Shown one piece after another: positions 47,313 to 56,346 of a stretch of 64,000 bases of DNA. Both the position numbers and the translations under genes were made by a program. The notes below the pieces were generated by a model. The model was not told the DNA's origin. It did not search any database and saw nothing but the letters and a program-made list of their open reading frames with translations. Numbering within the stretch: position 1 is the first letter of the stretch; every line of letters begins with the position of its first letter. Origin of the DNA: Pseudomonas sp. 6D_7.1_Bac1 (GTDB taxonomy: Bacteria > Pseudomonadota > Gammaproteobacteria > Pseudomonadales > Pseudomonadaceae); assembly GCF_025465945.1 (NCBI RefSeq), contig NZ_JANLNW010000051.1, positions 62,001 through 126,000 of the forward strand. The letters run 5' to 3'.

Positions 47313-48860
47313 CTAATCTGAAATAACTGTCCTGTTTCTCCCGCTGGACTTGGCAATGTATAGCGCTTTATCGGCTGTACCGACAAGGCTTTCGAGAGTA
47401 TCAACTTCCGCTCCAGAAAGCGCGCTAATGCCAATGCTAATAGTGACCACCCCTAATGGGGACTCATTATGTTGTATTTTGTTTTGTTCCAAATCGAGTC
47501 GGATCTTTTCAGCGAGCAGAAAAGCCCCAACATAATCTGTGTTTGGAAGTACAATGGCGAACTCCTCGCCGCCGTATCTGGCGGCAAGGTCGCCGATACG
47601 ATTGGCATGTTTTTTAATTATTGAACCCACGGCCTTCAGGCATTCGTCGCCCTGAACGTGGCCGTAGTGGTCGTTGTAACTCTTGAAGAGATCAACGTCG
47701 ATCATGATGAGTGCTGTGCCATCCAGCCTGCGCTTTATTCGAGCAATTTCAGCCTCTATAAAAAAGTCAAATTGACGTCGATTGGCAAGCCCTGTAAGTC
47801 CATCTTCCAGAGCCATTAACCCAAGAACCTTATTCGCTTCAATATATTTCTTTTGGGATGCCTGCAATTCTCTTTGCGCTTGAAGTTGTTGGCTCATAAG
47901 CCTGACAAGTCGATAACCTATAAACCCAAGGATTGCCAGTAATATGGAGGATATGATTAAGCTGGCAAAGGATTCCCTCCGCCAGTCAGAAAGTATTTCA
48001 TTTTTATCAAATGCAGCAATAACGACAAGAGGGTACCCATTGATACGTCGAAAACTAATTACCCGCTCTACGTTGTCTATAAATGACCTTATGGTTGCAG
48101 TGCCTGAGCTTACATCAGGTTTCAATAGTGCGAATATTTGACCCTTTGATATGTTGGTGCCAACGTCCAAGTCGCGAAATGGTTTGCGCACAACAATATT
48201 ACCGCTTGAGCCCACCAAGTTGATGAGGCCATTTTTCCCCATGTCTACGCCGTCGTACAGGCTGAGAAAATAGTTAAGATAAATTGTAGCGATCGCTACC
48301 CCGGCAAAACTCCCGTCAGGATGGTTGACTCGGCGCGATACCGGCATGATCCATTCATTTGTTGAGCGACTAAGGATCGAAGGGCCAAGATAAGGACCGA
48401 GGTCGGCATGGTCACGATGGTAAATAAAGTAATCGCGATCCGAGTTGTTTGCGCCGGCTGGAATCTTGTCATTTGAGTTAAGTAGCCGGCGCCCCTGTTC
48501 ATCATATATAGAAAAGCCATGTATTTGAGGCAGGCGCTTTTGTTGGGCTTTAAGTAACCCATCGAGTCTTTTTAAGATTTCCGCGTCACTGCCTTCAGAC
48601 TCCAGACGTTCCTTCACGCCTAACAGCACCGTGTCCGCCTGAGTTATAGTTGCCTCGATATTGGACGATAAGGTCTTGGAGAGACTTGACATCTCGGTTT
48701 CTTTGTCGCGCAAATGGTATTCCAGGGAGTTGAAGACCCCCCAGGTGCTTATCGCGATTAGTGAGAAACACACTACTGCAACGAAGAGGACTACATGGCC
48801 GACCTTGAGTTTGGTATCAGTCCACTCGGCGGCAAAAAACGAGGCTTTCTTTGTCAGCAT
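47313..48860 (-). CDS. Diguanylate cyclase with periplasmic sensor (paralogue 1)
   Basis: 515 residues. A first membrane segment near residues 22-42 is followed by a periplasmic Cache-type sensor (about residues 45-285), a second membrane segment near 295, a short coiled coil, and a GGDEF domain with active-site GGEEF. The product-inhibition RxxD motif (RIGD, five residues before GGEEF) is intact. It synthesises c-di-GMP in response to an unknown external ligand. Protein length, order and most residues are the same as in the gene at 54119-55666, which lies in the opposite direction. Moderately low GC compared with core neighbours. Confidence 0.92.
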   Translation of the reverse strand: MLTKKASFFAAEWTDTKLKVGHVVLFVAVVCFSLIAISTWGVFNSLEYHLRDKETEMSSLSKTLSSNIEATITQADTVLLGVKERLESEGSDAEILKRLDGLLKAQQKRLPQIHGFSIYDEQGRRLLNSNDKIPAGANNSDRDYFIYHRDHADLGPYLGPSILSRSTNEWIMPVSRRVNHPDGSFAGVAIATIYLNYFLSLYDGVDMGKNGLINLVGSSGNIVVRKPFRDLDVGTNISKGQIFALLKPDVSSGTATIRSFIDNVERVISFRRINGYPLVVIAAFDKNEILSDWRRESFASLIISSILLAILGFIGYRLVRLMSQQLQAQRELQASQKKYIEANKVLGLMALEDGLTGLANRRQFDFFIEAEIARIKRRLDGTALIMIDVDLFKSYNDHYGHVQGDECLKAVGSIIKKHANRIGDLAARYGGEEFAIVLPNTDYVGAFLLAEKIRLDLEQNKIQHNESPLGVVTISIGISALSGAEVDTLESLVGTADKALYIAKSSGRNRTVISD

Positions 48861-49357
48861 TGAGTCTCATCCCTAAGACAGAGGATCAGGACAAGCGTAG
48901 CTCATATTTCGCTGGGGTAGAATTTTTTGCAATTAATCCGGATGGGCATACAGGGTCAGCTGTGCGGTCTCGAAAAACGGGGGGCTTGCTCATTGAGCTC
49001 TGCCCTGGCGTGCCGCTCTCGAAATAATCGATACGGAAATTCAAGATAACTATCTTTACGCCGAACGGAATCAACCTCATGACCAAAGCGATTGAATTGC
49101 AAGTGCATTTATGAAGAAACATTGCATTCACACATTCAATTCAGCATTAAACAACATTGCACATCGCGACAGGCCGACTACTTTAAGAGGAAGGACTGCC
49201 ACACCTTTGTAAGCGGCAGACAAGAAATTGACCCGTGATTACCGCTCATGCTCCACGCTATACCAACACTATGTTTTTATGATGATTTTAACGTTTGTGT
49301 ACCCACGTTATAGCGACGTACTGAAGCCTCTCCATTAGATTATAAAAAGGAGACACC
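48861..49357. other. AT-rich intergenic region at the left edge of the sulfation cassette
   Basis: 497 bases between divergently transcribed diguanylate cyclase 1 and the sulfurylase gene. Lower GC than the surrounding core genes. No supported gene or inverted repeat recognised; a minus-strand frame of 81 codons there has no ribosome site and no recognisable content. AAAAAGGAG lies just before the sulfurylase ATG. Confidence 0.5.
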
Positions 49358-51022
49358 ATGATAAAACCTATAGAGAAATTACGGGTGTCGTCCCTTCCTT
49401 TCTGGATACTCTCTGCACGGCAGCTTTGCGATCTGGAGTTGATCCTTAACGGGGCCTTCTCCCCGTTGACGGGCTTTTTGGGCGAAGACGACTATGCCTG
49501 CGTTGTTCGCCATATGAGATTGACTTCTGGCGCCCTTTGGCCAATTCCCATTACATTGGATATCCCGCAAACTCTGGCCCTCGAGCTGACGCTGGGCGCG
49601 GAGCTGGCTCTGCGTGACCCGGAAGGCGTTACGCTTGCCGTACTGACCGTTGATTCAATCTACCAACCCGACCATGACATCGAAGCGCTAGAGGTACTGG
49701 GTACCCTCGACAGGGGCCACCCCGGCGTAGCGGCGTTGTATCGCCAGCATCGTTTCAATGTCGGCGGCCGCCTTAAAAAAGTTGAACCCATTACACATTA
49801 TGATTTTACTGACTTGCGTTTGTCGCCCATTCAAGTCAGAGACGAGATAGCACGTCGCGGCTGGGAGACAGTCGTCGCCTTTCAGACACGTAATCCAATG
49901 CACCGTGCCCATGTGGAGTTAACGCAGCGAGCCATGAAACAGGTCAATGCTGCCTTGTTGCTACAGCCAGTAGTGGGACTGACCAAGCCTGACGACATTG
50001 ATTATTACACCCGTGTCAGGTGCTACAAGCATGCACTCAAGTCTTACGCCCCCGACGTCGTTTTGCTGTCACTGCTGCCGCTGGCCATGCGTATGGGCGG
50101 CCCCCGCGAAGCAATTTGGCACGCCCTGATTCGCAAGAATTTTGGGGCGACGCATTTTATCGTGGGCCGTGATCACGCCGGACCTGGCAATGATATGCAC
50201 GGCAAAGCGTTTTACGCCCCCTATGCCGCCCAAGAGATGGCATTGGAGCATGCGCAAGAAATCGGCCTTCATATTCTTGCCTTCGAGGAAATGTTGTATC
50301 TCGCGCAAGAGCAGCGTTATGTCCCTGCCTCGCAGGTGCCGCCTGGCGCAGATGTGCTGAGCTTGTCGGGAACAGCCATCAGGGAAAAGCTGGCCAGCGG
50401 TGCCGAGATTCCAAATTGGTTCAGTGCACCCGATATCGTGGCAGAACTACGTCAGTCTTATCGTCCGAAACAGCAGCAAGGATTTGTCCTCTTCTTTACA
50501 GGACTGTCTGGCGCTGGCAAATCGACGATCGCCAATGGCGTTGCCGTGCGACTGCGCGAAGGAGGAGGACGCGTCGTCAGCTTGCTGGATGGCGATGTTG
50601 TCAGACAAAAACTCTCCAAGGGCCTGGGCTTTTCAAAAGCAGACCGTGAGACCAATGTCGAACGTATTGGCTTTGTGGCGGTAGAGATCGCTCGGGCCGG
50701 TGGTGTCGCGCTGTGCGCGTGCATTTCACCCTACGCAAGCACACGCCAGGTATGCCGAGAGTTGGCCATGGATCATAAGACGGCCTTTTTTGAGATCTAC
50801 CTGGCTACGAATTTGGAGGTCTGCGAGCAGCGTGATCGCAAGGGCTTGTATGCCAAAGCGCGGGCCGGGGAATTAAAGGGTATGACCGGTATTGATGCTC
50901 CCTACGAACCGCCTCTTTGTCCCGACTTGCAGATTGATACCGCATGTTTAAGTGTGAACCAGTCGGTGGAGTTGATTATTTCCAGCCTGATCAAGCTGGG
51001 CTATCTCCCCCACCACTCATGA
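49358..51022 (+). CDS. sat-cysC: Bifunctional ATP sulfurylase / APS kinase
   Basis: 554 residues. Residues 1-370 are a homomeric (Sat-type) ATP sulfurylase with the nucleotide motif QTRNPMHRAH near residue 184 and GRDHAGPGND near residue 285. Residues 378-554 are APS kinase with Walker A GLSGAGKST and LDGDVVRQKL. Together they make PAPS from sulfate and two ATP. The order, sulfurylase then kinase, resembles the Aquifex-type enzyme; the kinase has its P-loop, unlike the inactive fungal allosteric domain. AAGGAG precedes the ATG. Pseudomonads normally use CysD with CysN-CysC, so this is an additional, unusual PAPS source. A sulfotransferase gene follows. Confidence 0.92.
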   Translation: MIKPIEKLRVSSLPFWILSARQLCDLELILNGAFSPLTGFLGEDDYACVVRHMRLTSGALWPIPITLDIPQTLALELTLGAELALRDPEGVTLAVLTVDSIYQPDHDIEALEVLGTLDRGHPGVAALYRQHRFNVGGRLKKVEPITHYDFTDLRLSPIQVRDEIARRGWETVVAFQTRNPMHRAHVELTQRAMKQVNAALLLQPVVGLTKPDDIDYYTRVRCYKHALKSYAPDVVLLSLLPLAMRMGGPREAIWHALIRKNFGATHFIVGRDHAGPGNDMHGKAFYAPYAAQEMALEHAQEIGLHILAFEEMLYLAQEQRYVPASQVPPGADVLSLSGTAIREKLASGAEIPNWFSAPDIVAELRQSYRPKQQQGFVLFFTGLSGAGKSTIANGVAVRLREGGGRVVSLLDGDVVRQKLSKGLGFSKADRETNVERIGFVAVEIARAGGVALCACISPYASTRQVCRELAMDHKTAFFEIYLATNLEVCEQRDRKGLYAKARAGELKGMTGIDAPYEPPLCPDLQIDTACLSVNQSVELIISSLIKLGYLPHHS

Positions 51023-51039
51023 ACCCTGAGGAGAAGGAT

Positions 51040-52131
51040 GTGAACATCACTAATAAACAGGTGTCCGACGGCAACGCACGTCCAAGGCCCATATTGATGA
51101 TTCCATTACGTCGGTGCGGTAGTCACGCGTTGCGGCTACGCCTCAATCTTAATCCACAGTTCCATTCACCTTATCCAGTACACATCGCTGATTTCATGCC
51201 GGTTGTTCCCCTGTACGGTGACCTTGCAGATGACAATGCCTACTTTCGCATGGTGGTCGATGTCGTCGGCCTGCAGGCGGCAAGCATAGTCAAATGGCCA
51301 GGCGCCTCCTTCGATCCGATCGATATCTTCGAGAGGGTCCGCTACGAGGAACCACGAAGTGTGCATCGAATCGTTTGGGAGCTGCTGCTACGCTCCGCAG
51401 AACAGCATCAAGCGCAAGTAGTAATGGACAAGTCTCTCGACAATGTGCACTACGCTCATGAACTGATGCAAACGTTTCCACATATGCTACTTCTCAATGT
51501 CGTGCGAGATCCACGCGCTCAAGTTGCGTCGATGAACCGCGCAATCATTCATGACTTCGACACGTTGATTAACACGCAGACATGGGTTGCTGCGCATCGT
51601 GCAGCCCAGTCCTTGATCGAGCGATACCCGGAGCGCGTGCTGACAATACGTTATGAGGATTTTCTTCTTGATCAAGAGGCTACGCTTAAACGGATATGCC
51701 ATTTCTTCGGCATTCATTTTTTGGACAAAATGCTGGAGATTTCCGAATCACAGGAGGCAAGACAGATCTCACAGATATCGGCGCTTTGGTCATCAAACTG
51801 CTTTCCACCTATTGCTGCGAACATCGACAAATTTAAAGTACAACTGAAAACTCATGAAATCGAAATTATCGAGACCTTGGCAAAGGAGTTCATGTTGCGA
51901 TATGGATATGAGCTGATGACGGACGCTGATTTTGCATTTGACTCCCACATGCTGGTGACCGCCACTGAACGCTCAAATGATGCCAAGGGACTTGCGTGGC
52001 GAGAGTTAGAGCAGAGGAATTTCCAAGACTACATTTTGCGCCAGTACCGTGCGGACTACCTGGCTTCTGTGCGCGGCCGGCTCGAACGAAGGATAATCAC
52101 ATCTGCTCCATCCCTACAGGGGCGGTCATAA
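51040..52131 (+). CDS. PAPS-dependent sulfotransferase-like protein
   Basis: About 363 residues from a GTG with GAGGAG six bases before it; an ATG at 51019 overlapping the sulfurylase stop is the alternative. Residues 15-40 carry a phosphosulfate-binding-loop-like segment (PLRRCGSHALRLRLNLN), and the 3'-phosphate site appears as VVRDPRAQVASMNR near residue 190, both standard in sulfotransferases. It should transfer sulfuryl groups from PAPS supplied by the preceding enzyme to an unknown acceptor. Lower GC than core genes. No signal peptide, so sulfation is cytosolic. Confidence 0.8.
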   Translation: MNITNKQVSDGNARPRPILMIPLRRCGSHALRLRLNLNPQFHSPYPVHIADFMPVVPLYGDLADDNAYFRMVVDVVGLQAASIVKWPGASFDPIDIFERVRYEEPRSVHRIVWELLLRSAEQHQAQVVMDKSLDNVHYAHELMQTFPHMLLLNVVRDPRAQVASMNRAIIHDFDTLINTQTWVAAHRAAQSLIERYPERVLTIRYEDFLLDQEATLKRICHFFGIHFLDKMLEISESQEARQISQISALWSSNCFPPIAANIDKFKVQLKTHEIEIIETLAKEFMLRYGYELMTDADFAFDSHMLVTATERSNDAKGLAWRELEQRNFQDYILRQYRADYLASVRGRLERRIITSAPSLQGRS

Positions 52132-52308
52132 AGGTTCGGTAATCATGATGATTGCCCCACCCCACCGTCGCTTGCCAATGCAGAGCGGCAGCGGAGCTGC
52201 TTTTACCTCATTGGTTCCGGCCCGCAGGTTTCAGTTCCCTTGGGGGCTTGGCCGAGGCACACCCGCAAATATTCCATGCGTTGGTAAACGCGAACGGACG
52301 TTAACTGT

Positions 52309-53430
52309 ATGACTCTTCGTAAACTCGCACCAAAACGGCCTTCCACCCGGGTTCGAAACTTGGCTGCCACCGTCCTCTGGCTCCTGGTCTGCACGGGCTG
52401 CGCTGTCCAGGAAGCCAGCCATGCCGCAACTTCTAAGGCAGTGACTCCCGGCAAGCAGGTGGCATGGCCAAGTGCTGAGCTGGTTGATTCGCTACGCGCG
52501 TCACCAGAGCGATGGTCCGCACTACGTGCGACGTGCGATCGGAACCTTGACTACACCCCTCATCCAGTCGCTGATTTCACACCGCCACCGCACTATGTCG
52601 ATCGGGCAGGCGAGCAACGCATCGCCAAGTCACTGGGAGACGACGGCCACACCGCCTATCGTGAGGCGCTGTGTTTCGCGCTGAGCGGCGATCGGCGATA
52701 CGCGCAAACGAGTGAGCGCATACTCGATGCGTGGGCGGCAGGCGTGCAACACATAGACCGCGGGCAAGGTGCCGCCGATTTCAACTTCACATTTCCCGAG
52801 TATGTGTTGGCCGCGGCGATGCTTCGTGCCGACAGTCAGTGGCATGACGCTACGTTCAAGAGCTTCCTGCGCGAACGAGTGCTGCCCCTTTCGGTAGCAT
52901 CGCGATCAAACAACTTTGGCAATTGGGGGGTGCTGCTTGAAGCAAGCAGTGCCGCCTATCTCAATGACCGCCGCCTCATGGAGCAGGCAATAAGTCGCTG
53001 GCGCGCCCTGATGCTCAGTCAAGTGTCGTCAGATGGATCAATGGCGGCTGAAATCTGTCGGAGCAACACAACGGATTGGTGTGGCGGACCCGATAAAGGG
53101 GTAAACGGCCTTGCGTATACACACTATACGTTGCTGCCCACGACACTGGCGGCGGAAGTCTTGCGCAATGAGGGTTTCAACGTTTATGCGAGCAACGCTG
53201 GCCAGCAACTTGCCTTGGCCTATGCAAGGGCAGCGGGCTGGACCTTGCATCCGGAAACCTTCCCTTACTACGCCAGCAACGGTGGGCACCTGAATGGTGT
53301 GCGCAACGCGGCATATTTTCGGATTTTGCAGCGCAGGGTTCCCCGTACTGACGGCGGTGTTGCCATTCACCAGGGTAATCTCGGAATGGATGGATACGAA
53401 ATCGCCTTGTTGTATGGAGAGGTTCAGTAA
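52309..53430 (+). CDS. Alginate-lyase-like exported protein (probable lipoprotein)
   Basis: 373 residues. The N-terminus has a basic, hydrophobic leader ending in a cysteine (VCTGC), a slightly atypical lipobox. The body is an alpha-toroid alginate_lyase (PL5-like) domain with RSNNFGNW near residue 200 (the Asn of the active site) and a following YTHYTLLPT histidine/tyrosine region. Beta-elimination of a uronate-containing polymer is the family reaction; substrate here is not certain. The gap of 177 bases from the sulfotransferase gene suggests its own promoter or a shared transcript. Confidence 0.72.
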   Translation: MTLRKLAPKRPSTRVRNLAATVLWLLVCTGCAVQEASHAATSKAVTPGKQVAWPSAELVDSLRASPERWSALRATCDRNLDYTPHPVADFTPPPHYVDRAGEQRIAKSLGDDGHTAYREALCFALSGDRRYAQTSERILDAWAAGVQHIDRGQGAADFNFTFPEYVLAAAMLRADSQWHDATFKSFLRERVLPLSVASRSNNFGNWGVLLEASSAAYLNDRRLMEQAISRWRALMLSQVSSDGSMAAEICRSNTTDWCGGPDKGVNGLAYTHYTLLPTTLAAEVLRNEGFNVYASNAGQQLALAYARAAGWTLHPETFPYYASNGGHLNGVRNAAYFRILQRRVPRTDGGVAIHQGNLGMDGYEIALLYGEVQ

Positions 53431-53447
53431 GTCGTTGCCCTACCCTC

Positions 53448-53546
53448 ATGCCATCGACGAGGAACGCTTCCCATGCCCTGGAGTTCGCCAAAGAGCAGGC
53501 CGAACGTCGGATGCAGTATGCATCGGGGTTTTCTGGTAGGTCATGA
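53448..53546 (+). CDS. Short open frame, uncertain
   Basis: 32 codons, rich in charged residues (EFAKEQAERRMQ helix), immediately after the lyase gene and overlapping the integrase tail below. No ribosome site of note. Possibly a fragment of an older gene. Confidence 0.25.
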   Translation: MPSTRNASHALEFAKEQAERRMQYASGFSGRS

Positions 53547-53626
53547 GTAGCAAATACGGGGGGCTATCCCCCTCCAAGACACAGCAAAACACTCCAGTTG
53601 GTATCAAAATTGGTATCAGCTGGTGA
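53543..53626 (+). pseudogene. Integrase 3'-end remnant (left)
   Basis: The last codons read SPSKTQQNTPVGIKIGISW then a stop. The tail GIKIGIS resembles the end of the tyrosine-recombinase fragment at 61053-61409 (KIGIKSVSA), and 23 bases are similar at both places (TTGGTATCAAA and GGTATCAGC blocks). No catalytic part remains. It marks the left border of the prophage-like DNA. Confidence 0.55.
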
Positions 53627-53761
53627 GCCCTCCTCCGGCGTCCTGCCGACCGTACACCACCCAATATCCTACAGCTCGTCGCCCGATCTTCTCCTGAGTG
53701 AAAACCATCAGCAGCATAGTCACTGTTCGACTAGGCTCAATCTCTCAACAGGAGCCAAGCC

Positions 53762-54025
53762 ATGAAAAACAAGGATCAGGATCAGCTCTACTCCGCTCTC
53801 TATCATTTAAATCTAACGCAGCTTGCTATTGGTTCAGCCCTTGAAGACCTGACAGCATTGATTGAGCAGATCAGTTGCCTCGAATCACCGATGTCAACGT
53901 CTCTAAGGCGTCAATTATCGACTATTGAGCGAAACTCCGATCGCTCCTGTGAAGCTATCTATTCGCTCATCAGCTCGCGCCAAAAACCCGAAGCGCTCTG
54001 GTCACCCCATACCCATACCCGCTAG
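53762..54025 (+). CDS. Small hypothetical protein of prophage-like DNA
   Basis: 87 residues, no signal peptide. Helical, with LTALIEQISCLESP and polar tail. AGGAG lies seven bases before the ATG, supporting translation. Not recognised; it resembles small accessory proteins of Pseudomonas prophages in size and composition. It precedes diguanylate cyclase 2. Confidence 0.55.
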   Translation: MKNKDQDQLYSALYHLNLTQLAIGSALEDLTALIEQISCLESPMSTSLRRQLSTIERNSDRSCEAIYSLISSRQKPEALWSPHTHTR

Positions 54026-54118
54026 CCACCATTTTTTCGCCTCATGCTCACAAATCAATACTTGGGCAGTAACTCGACGCTCGCGAACGCGCGCCCTCGA
54101 GTCTAAGGACAGGACGCA

Positions 54119-55666
54119 ATGCTCACAAAAAAAGCCTCAATTTTTGCCGCCGAATGGACCGATGCCAAGCTCAAGGTCGGTCATGTAGTCCTATTCGTTT
54201 CGGTGGTGTGCATTTCATTAATAGCGATCAGCACCTGGGGAGTCTTCAACTCTCTGGAATATCACCTGCACGACAAAGAGACCGAGATGTCAAATCTCTC
54301 CAAGACTTTGTCATCCAATATCGAGGCGGCTCTCACCCAGGCTGATTCAGTGCTTTTAGGAGTGAAAGAGCGCCTGGAGTCTGAAGGTAGCGATGCGGAA
54401 AATTTAAAAAAACTAGATGAGTTACTTAAAATTCAACAAAAACGCCTACCTCAAATACACGGTTTTTTTATCTATGATGAACAAGGGCGCTGGTTACTGA
54501 ACTCGAACGATATAATCCCAGCTGGCGCAAACAACTCAGATCGCGATTATTTTATTTACCATCGCGACCATGCCGACCTCGTTCCTTATATTGGCCCTTC
54601 GATACGTAGTCGCTCAACAAATGAATGGATCATGACTATATCACGCCGAATCAATCATCCTGACGGGAGTTTCGCCGGGGTAACGATAGCTACGATCTAC
54701 CTTAACTATTTTCTCGGCCTTTACGATGGTGTAGATATGGGGGCAAACGGCCTCATCAACCTGGCAACATCAAGCGGAAGTATTATAGTACGTAAACCAT
54801 TCCGCGATTCAGACGTCGGACTTAACATATCAAATGGATCAATCTTCCCCATACTAAAACCGGACATGAGTTCAGGCACTGCAACCATAAACTCATTTAT
54901 AGACGGAGTAGAGCGGGTCATCGGTTTTCGCCGCATTAATGGATACCCGCTTATAGTCATCGCGGCATTTGACAGAAACGAAATACTTGCTGATTGGCGA
55001 AGCGAATCCCTTGCCAGTTTAATCATATCTTCAACATTGCTAACAATTCTTAGCTTCATAGGTTACCGACTTATCAAACTCATGAGCCAGCAGATTCAAG
55101 TGCAAAGAGAATTGCAGGCATCCCAAAGAAACTACATCGAAGTCAATAAAACCCTCGGATTAATGGCCTTCGAAGATGGGCTCACAGGGCTTGCCAACCG
55201 ACGTCAATTTGATTTTTTCATAGAGACTGAAATTACTCGAATAAAGCGCAGGCTAGACGGCACAGCACTCATCATGATCGACGTTGACCTTTTCAAGAAT
55301 TACAACGATCACTACGGCCACACACAAGGTGACGAGTGCCTGAAGGCCGTGAGTGCCATAATTAAAAAGCACGCAAATCGAATCGGCGATCTTGCCGCCA
55401 GATACGGCGGCGAAGAATTTGCCATTGTGCTTCCAAATACAGATTATGTCGGGGCTTTCCTGCTAGCCGAAAAGATCCGACTCGATTTAGAGCAAAGCAA
55501 AATACAACATACTAAATCGCCGCTAGGGGTGGTCACTATCAGCATTGGAGTTAGCGCGCTTTCTGGAGCGGAAATTGATACTCCCAAAAGCTTGGTAGAC
55601 ACTGCGGATAAAGCGCTGTACATCGCCAAATCGAGCGGGAGAAACAGAACAGTTATTTCAGACTAG
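54119..55666 (+). CDS. Diguanylate cyclase with periplasmic sensor (paralogue 2)
   Basis: 515 residues with no length difference from the gene at 47313-48860 and the same architecture: membrane segment near 22-42, Cache-type periplasmic domain, second membrane segment near 295, GGDEF domain with intact RIGD inhibitory site and GGEEF. By eye most positions are identical and DNA in the GGDEF part is roughly 90% identical, while the flanking DNA is unrelated outside the coding frame. It lies within prophage-like DNA in inverted orientation to its paralogue. Confidence 0.92.
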   Translation: MLTKKASIFAAEWTDAKLKVGHVVLFVSVVCISLIAISTWGVFNSLEYHLHDKETEMSNLSKTLSSNIEAALTQADSVLLGVKERLESEGSDAENLKKLDELLKIQQKRLPQIHGFFIYDEQGRWLLNSNDIIPAGANNSDRDYFIYHRDHADLVPYIGPSIRSRSTNEWIMTISRRINHPDGSFAGVTIATIYLNYFLGLYDGVDMGANGLINLATSSGSIIVRKPFRDSDVGLNISNGSIFPILKPDMSSGTATINSFIDGVERVIGFRRINGYPLIVIAAFDRNEILADWRSESLASLIISSTLLTILSFIGYRLIKLMSQQIQVQRELQASQRNYIEVNKTLGLMAFEDGLTGLANRRQFDFFIETEITRIKRRLDGTALIMIDVDLFKNYNDHYGHTQGDECLKAVSAIIKKHANRIGDLAARYGGEEFAIVLPNTDYVGAFLLAEKIRLDLEQSKIQHTKSPLGVVTISIGVSALSGAEIDTPKSLVDTADKALYIAKSSGRNRTVISD

Positions 55667-55717
55667 TTTTTGCATCATGTCAGTTTTGCTTCGCCCCCAC
55701 ATCAACAAAGCAATTGT

Positions 55718-55880
55718 TCACCGGACCACTTCTTTGACGTACGCCTGACACGCCGCCAGCGCAATCAGTCCCTGGTCACCGGCGTCGGTGATGCCAATAA
55801 CTCGTTGAGCATGCGCCGGGGCAAGTCATGGGCGCGCTCCGCCATGATCCACGCTTCCGCCGCCGGTATTGGTTTTGTAC
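55718..55880 (-). pseudogene. Rz-like lysis protein C-terminal remnant (copy A)
   Basis: On the minus strand the fragment ends HAQRVIGITDAGDQGLIAL, then ACQAYVKEVVR and a stop, matching the tail at 57110-57433 (IGITDSGDQGLIALQACQ), which looks like the C-terminus of a Pseudomonas phage spanin. An in-frame stop (near 55835) interrupts the sequence where the second copy has arginine, and the N-terminal part is missing. Confidence 0.6.
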
Positions 55881-55910
55881 GGAGATGAGCAGCCCCGCAC
55901 TCAGCTATGC

Positions 55911-56302
55911 TGAAATCTCCACTGGAGGACTTTGCCAAACCGCGCCATTACGCCAATCGACGGGTGGTATGAGTGGGTAGATGAAGGTGGCCCCAAGAAA
56001 CAGCCCTACCTTATCCGGCGCCGAGATGGTGCCCCTGCCTTCTGTGCCTCCATCGGCCAATTTCCCGACAGCGATGAAGGCCCTGGAGAGCATGACGGGT
56101 TTGTGATCATCACCGCCGGCCAGTGGTGCTTGCACCGGAGCTGGCGCGGGAGTGGCTGGTCCTGGTCACGCCAAAGGAGCGCGCCGAGCAGATGGTGCTG
56201 GACCAAGGCGAATCTGCCGATGTGTTTGAGTGGTTCAGAGTCGGACTTAAGGTAGGTAATGTACTAAATCAAGGAGCAGAGCTAATAAGGCGAGAAAACT
56301 GA
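55911..56302 (+). pseudogene. SRAP (YedK/HMCES-like) pseudogene
   Basis: Two frames carry parts of a SOS-response-associated peptidase: NRAITPIDGWYEWVDEGG and PYLIRRRDGAPAFCASIGQ in one, and LAPELAREWLVLVTPKERAEQ up to the stop at 56302 in the other. The N-terminal MCGRY catalytic cysteine start and the central HDRRPVVL segment are missing. The frame change and deletions mean no functional protein. SRAP proteins cap abasic sites in single-stranded DNA. Confidence 0.8.
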
Positions 56303-56346
56303 TAAAGATTCGTAGAACCCAAAAACGCCCACAAGGATGAATAAAA

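Noticed and set aside
48886..49131. 81-codon minus-strand frame left of the sulfurylase gene
   Set aside because: No ribosome site and no recognisable sequence; treated as intergenic.
47313..55666. Composite transposon flanked by the two cyclase genes
   Set aside because: No transposase, short terminal inverted repeats or target duplications were seen; the repeats are ordinary genes.
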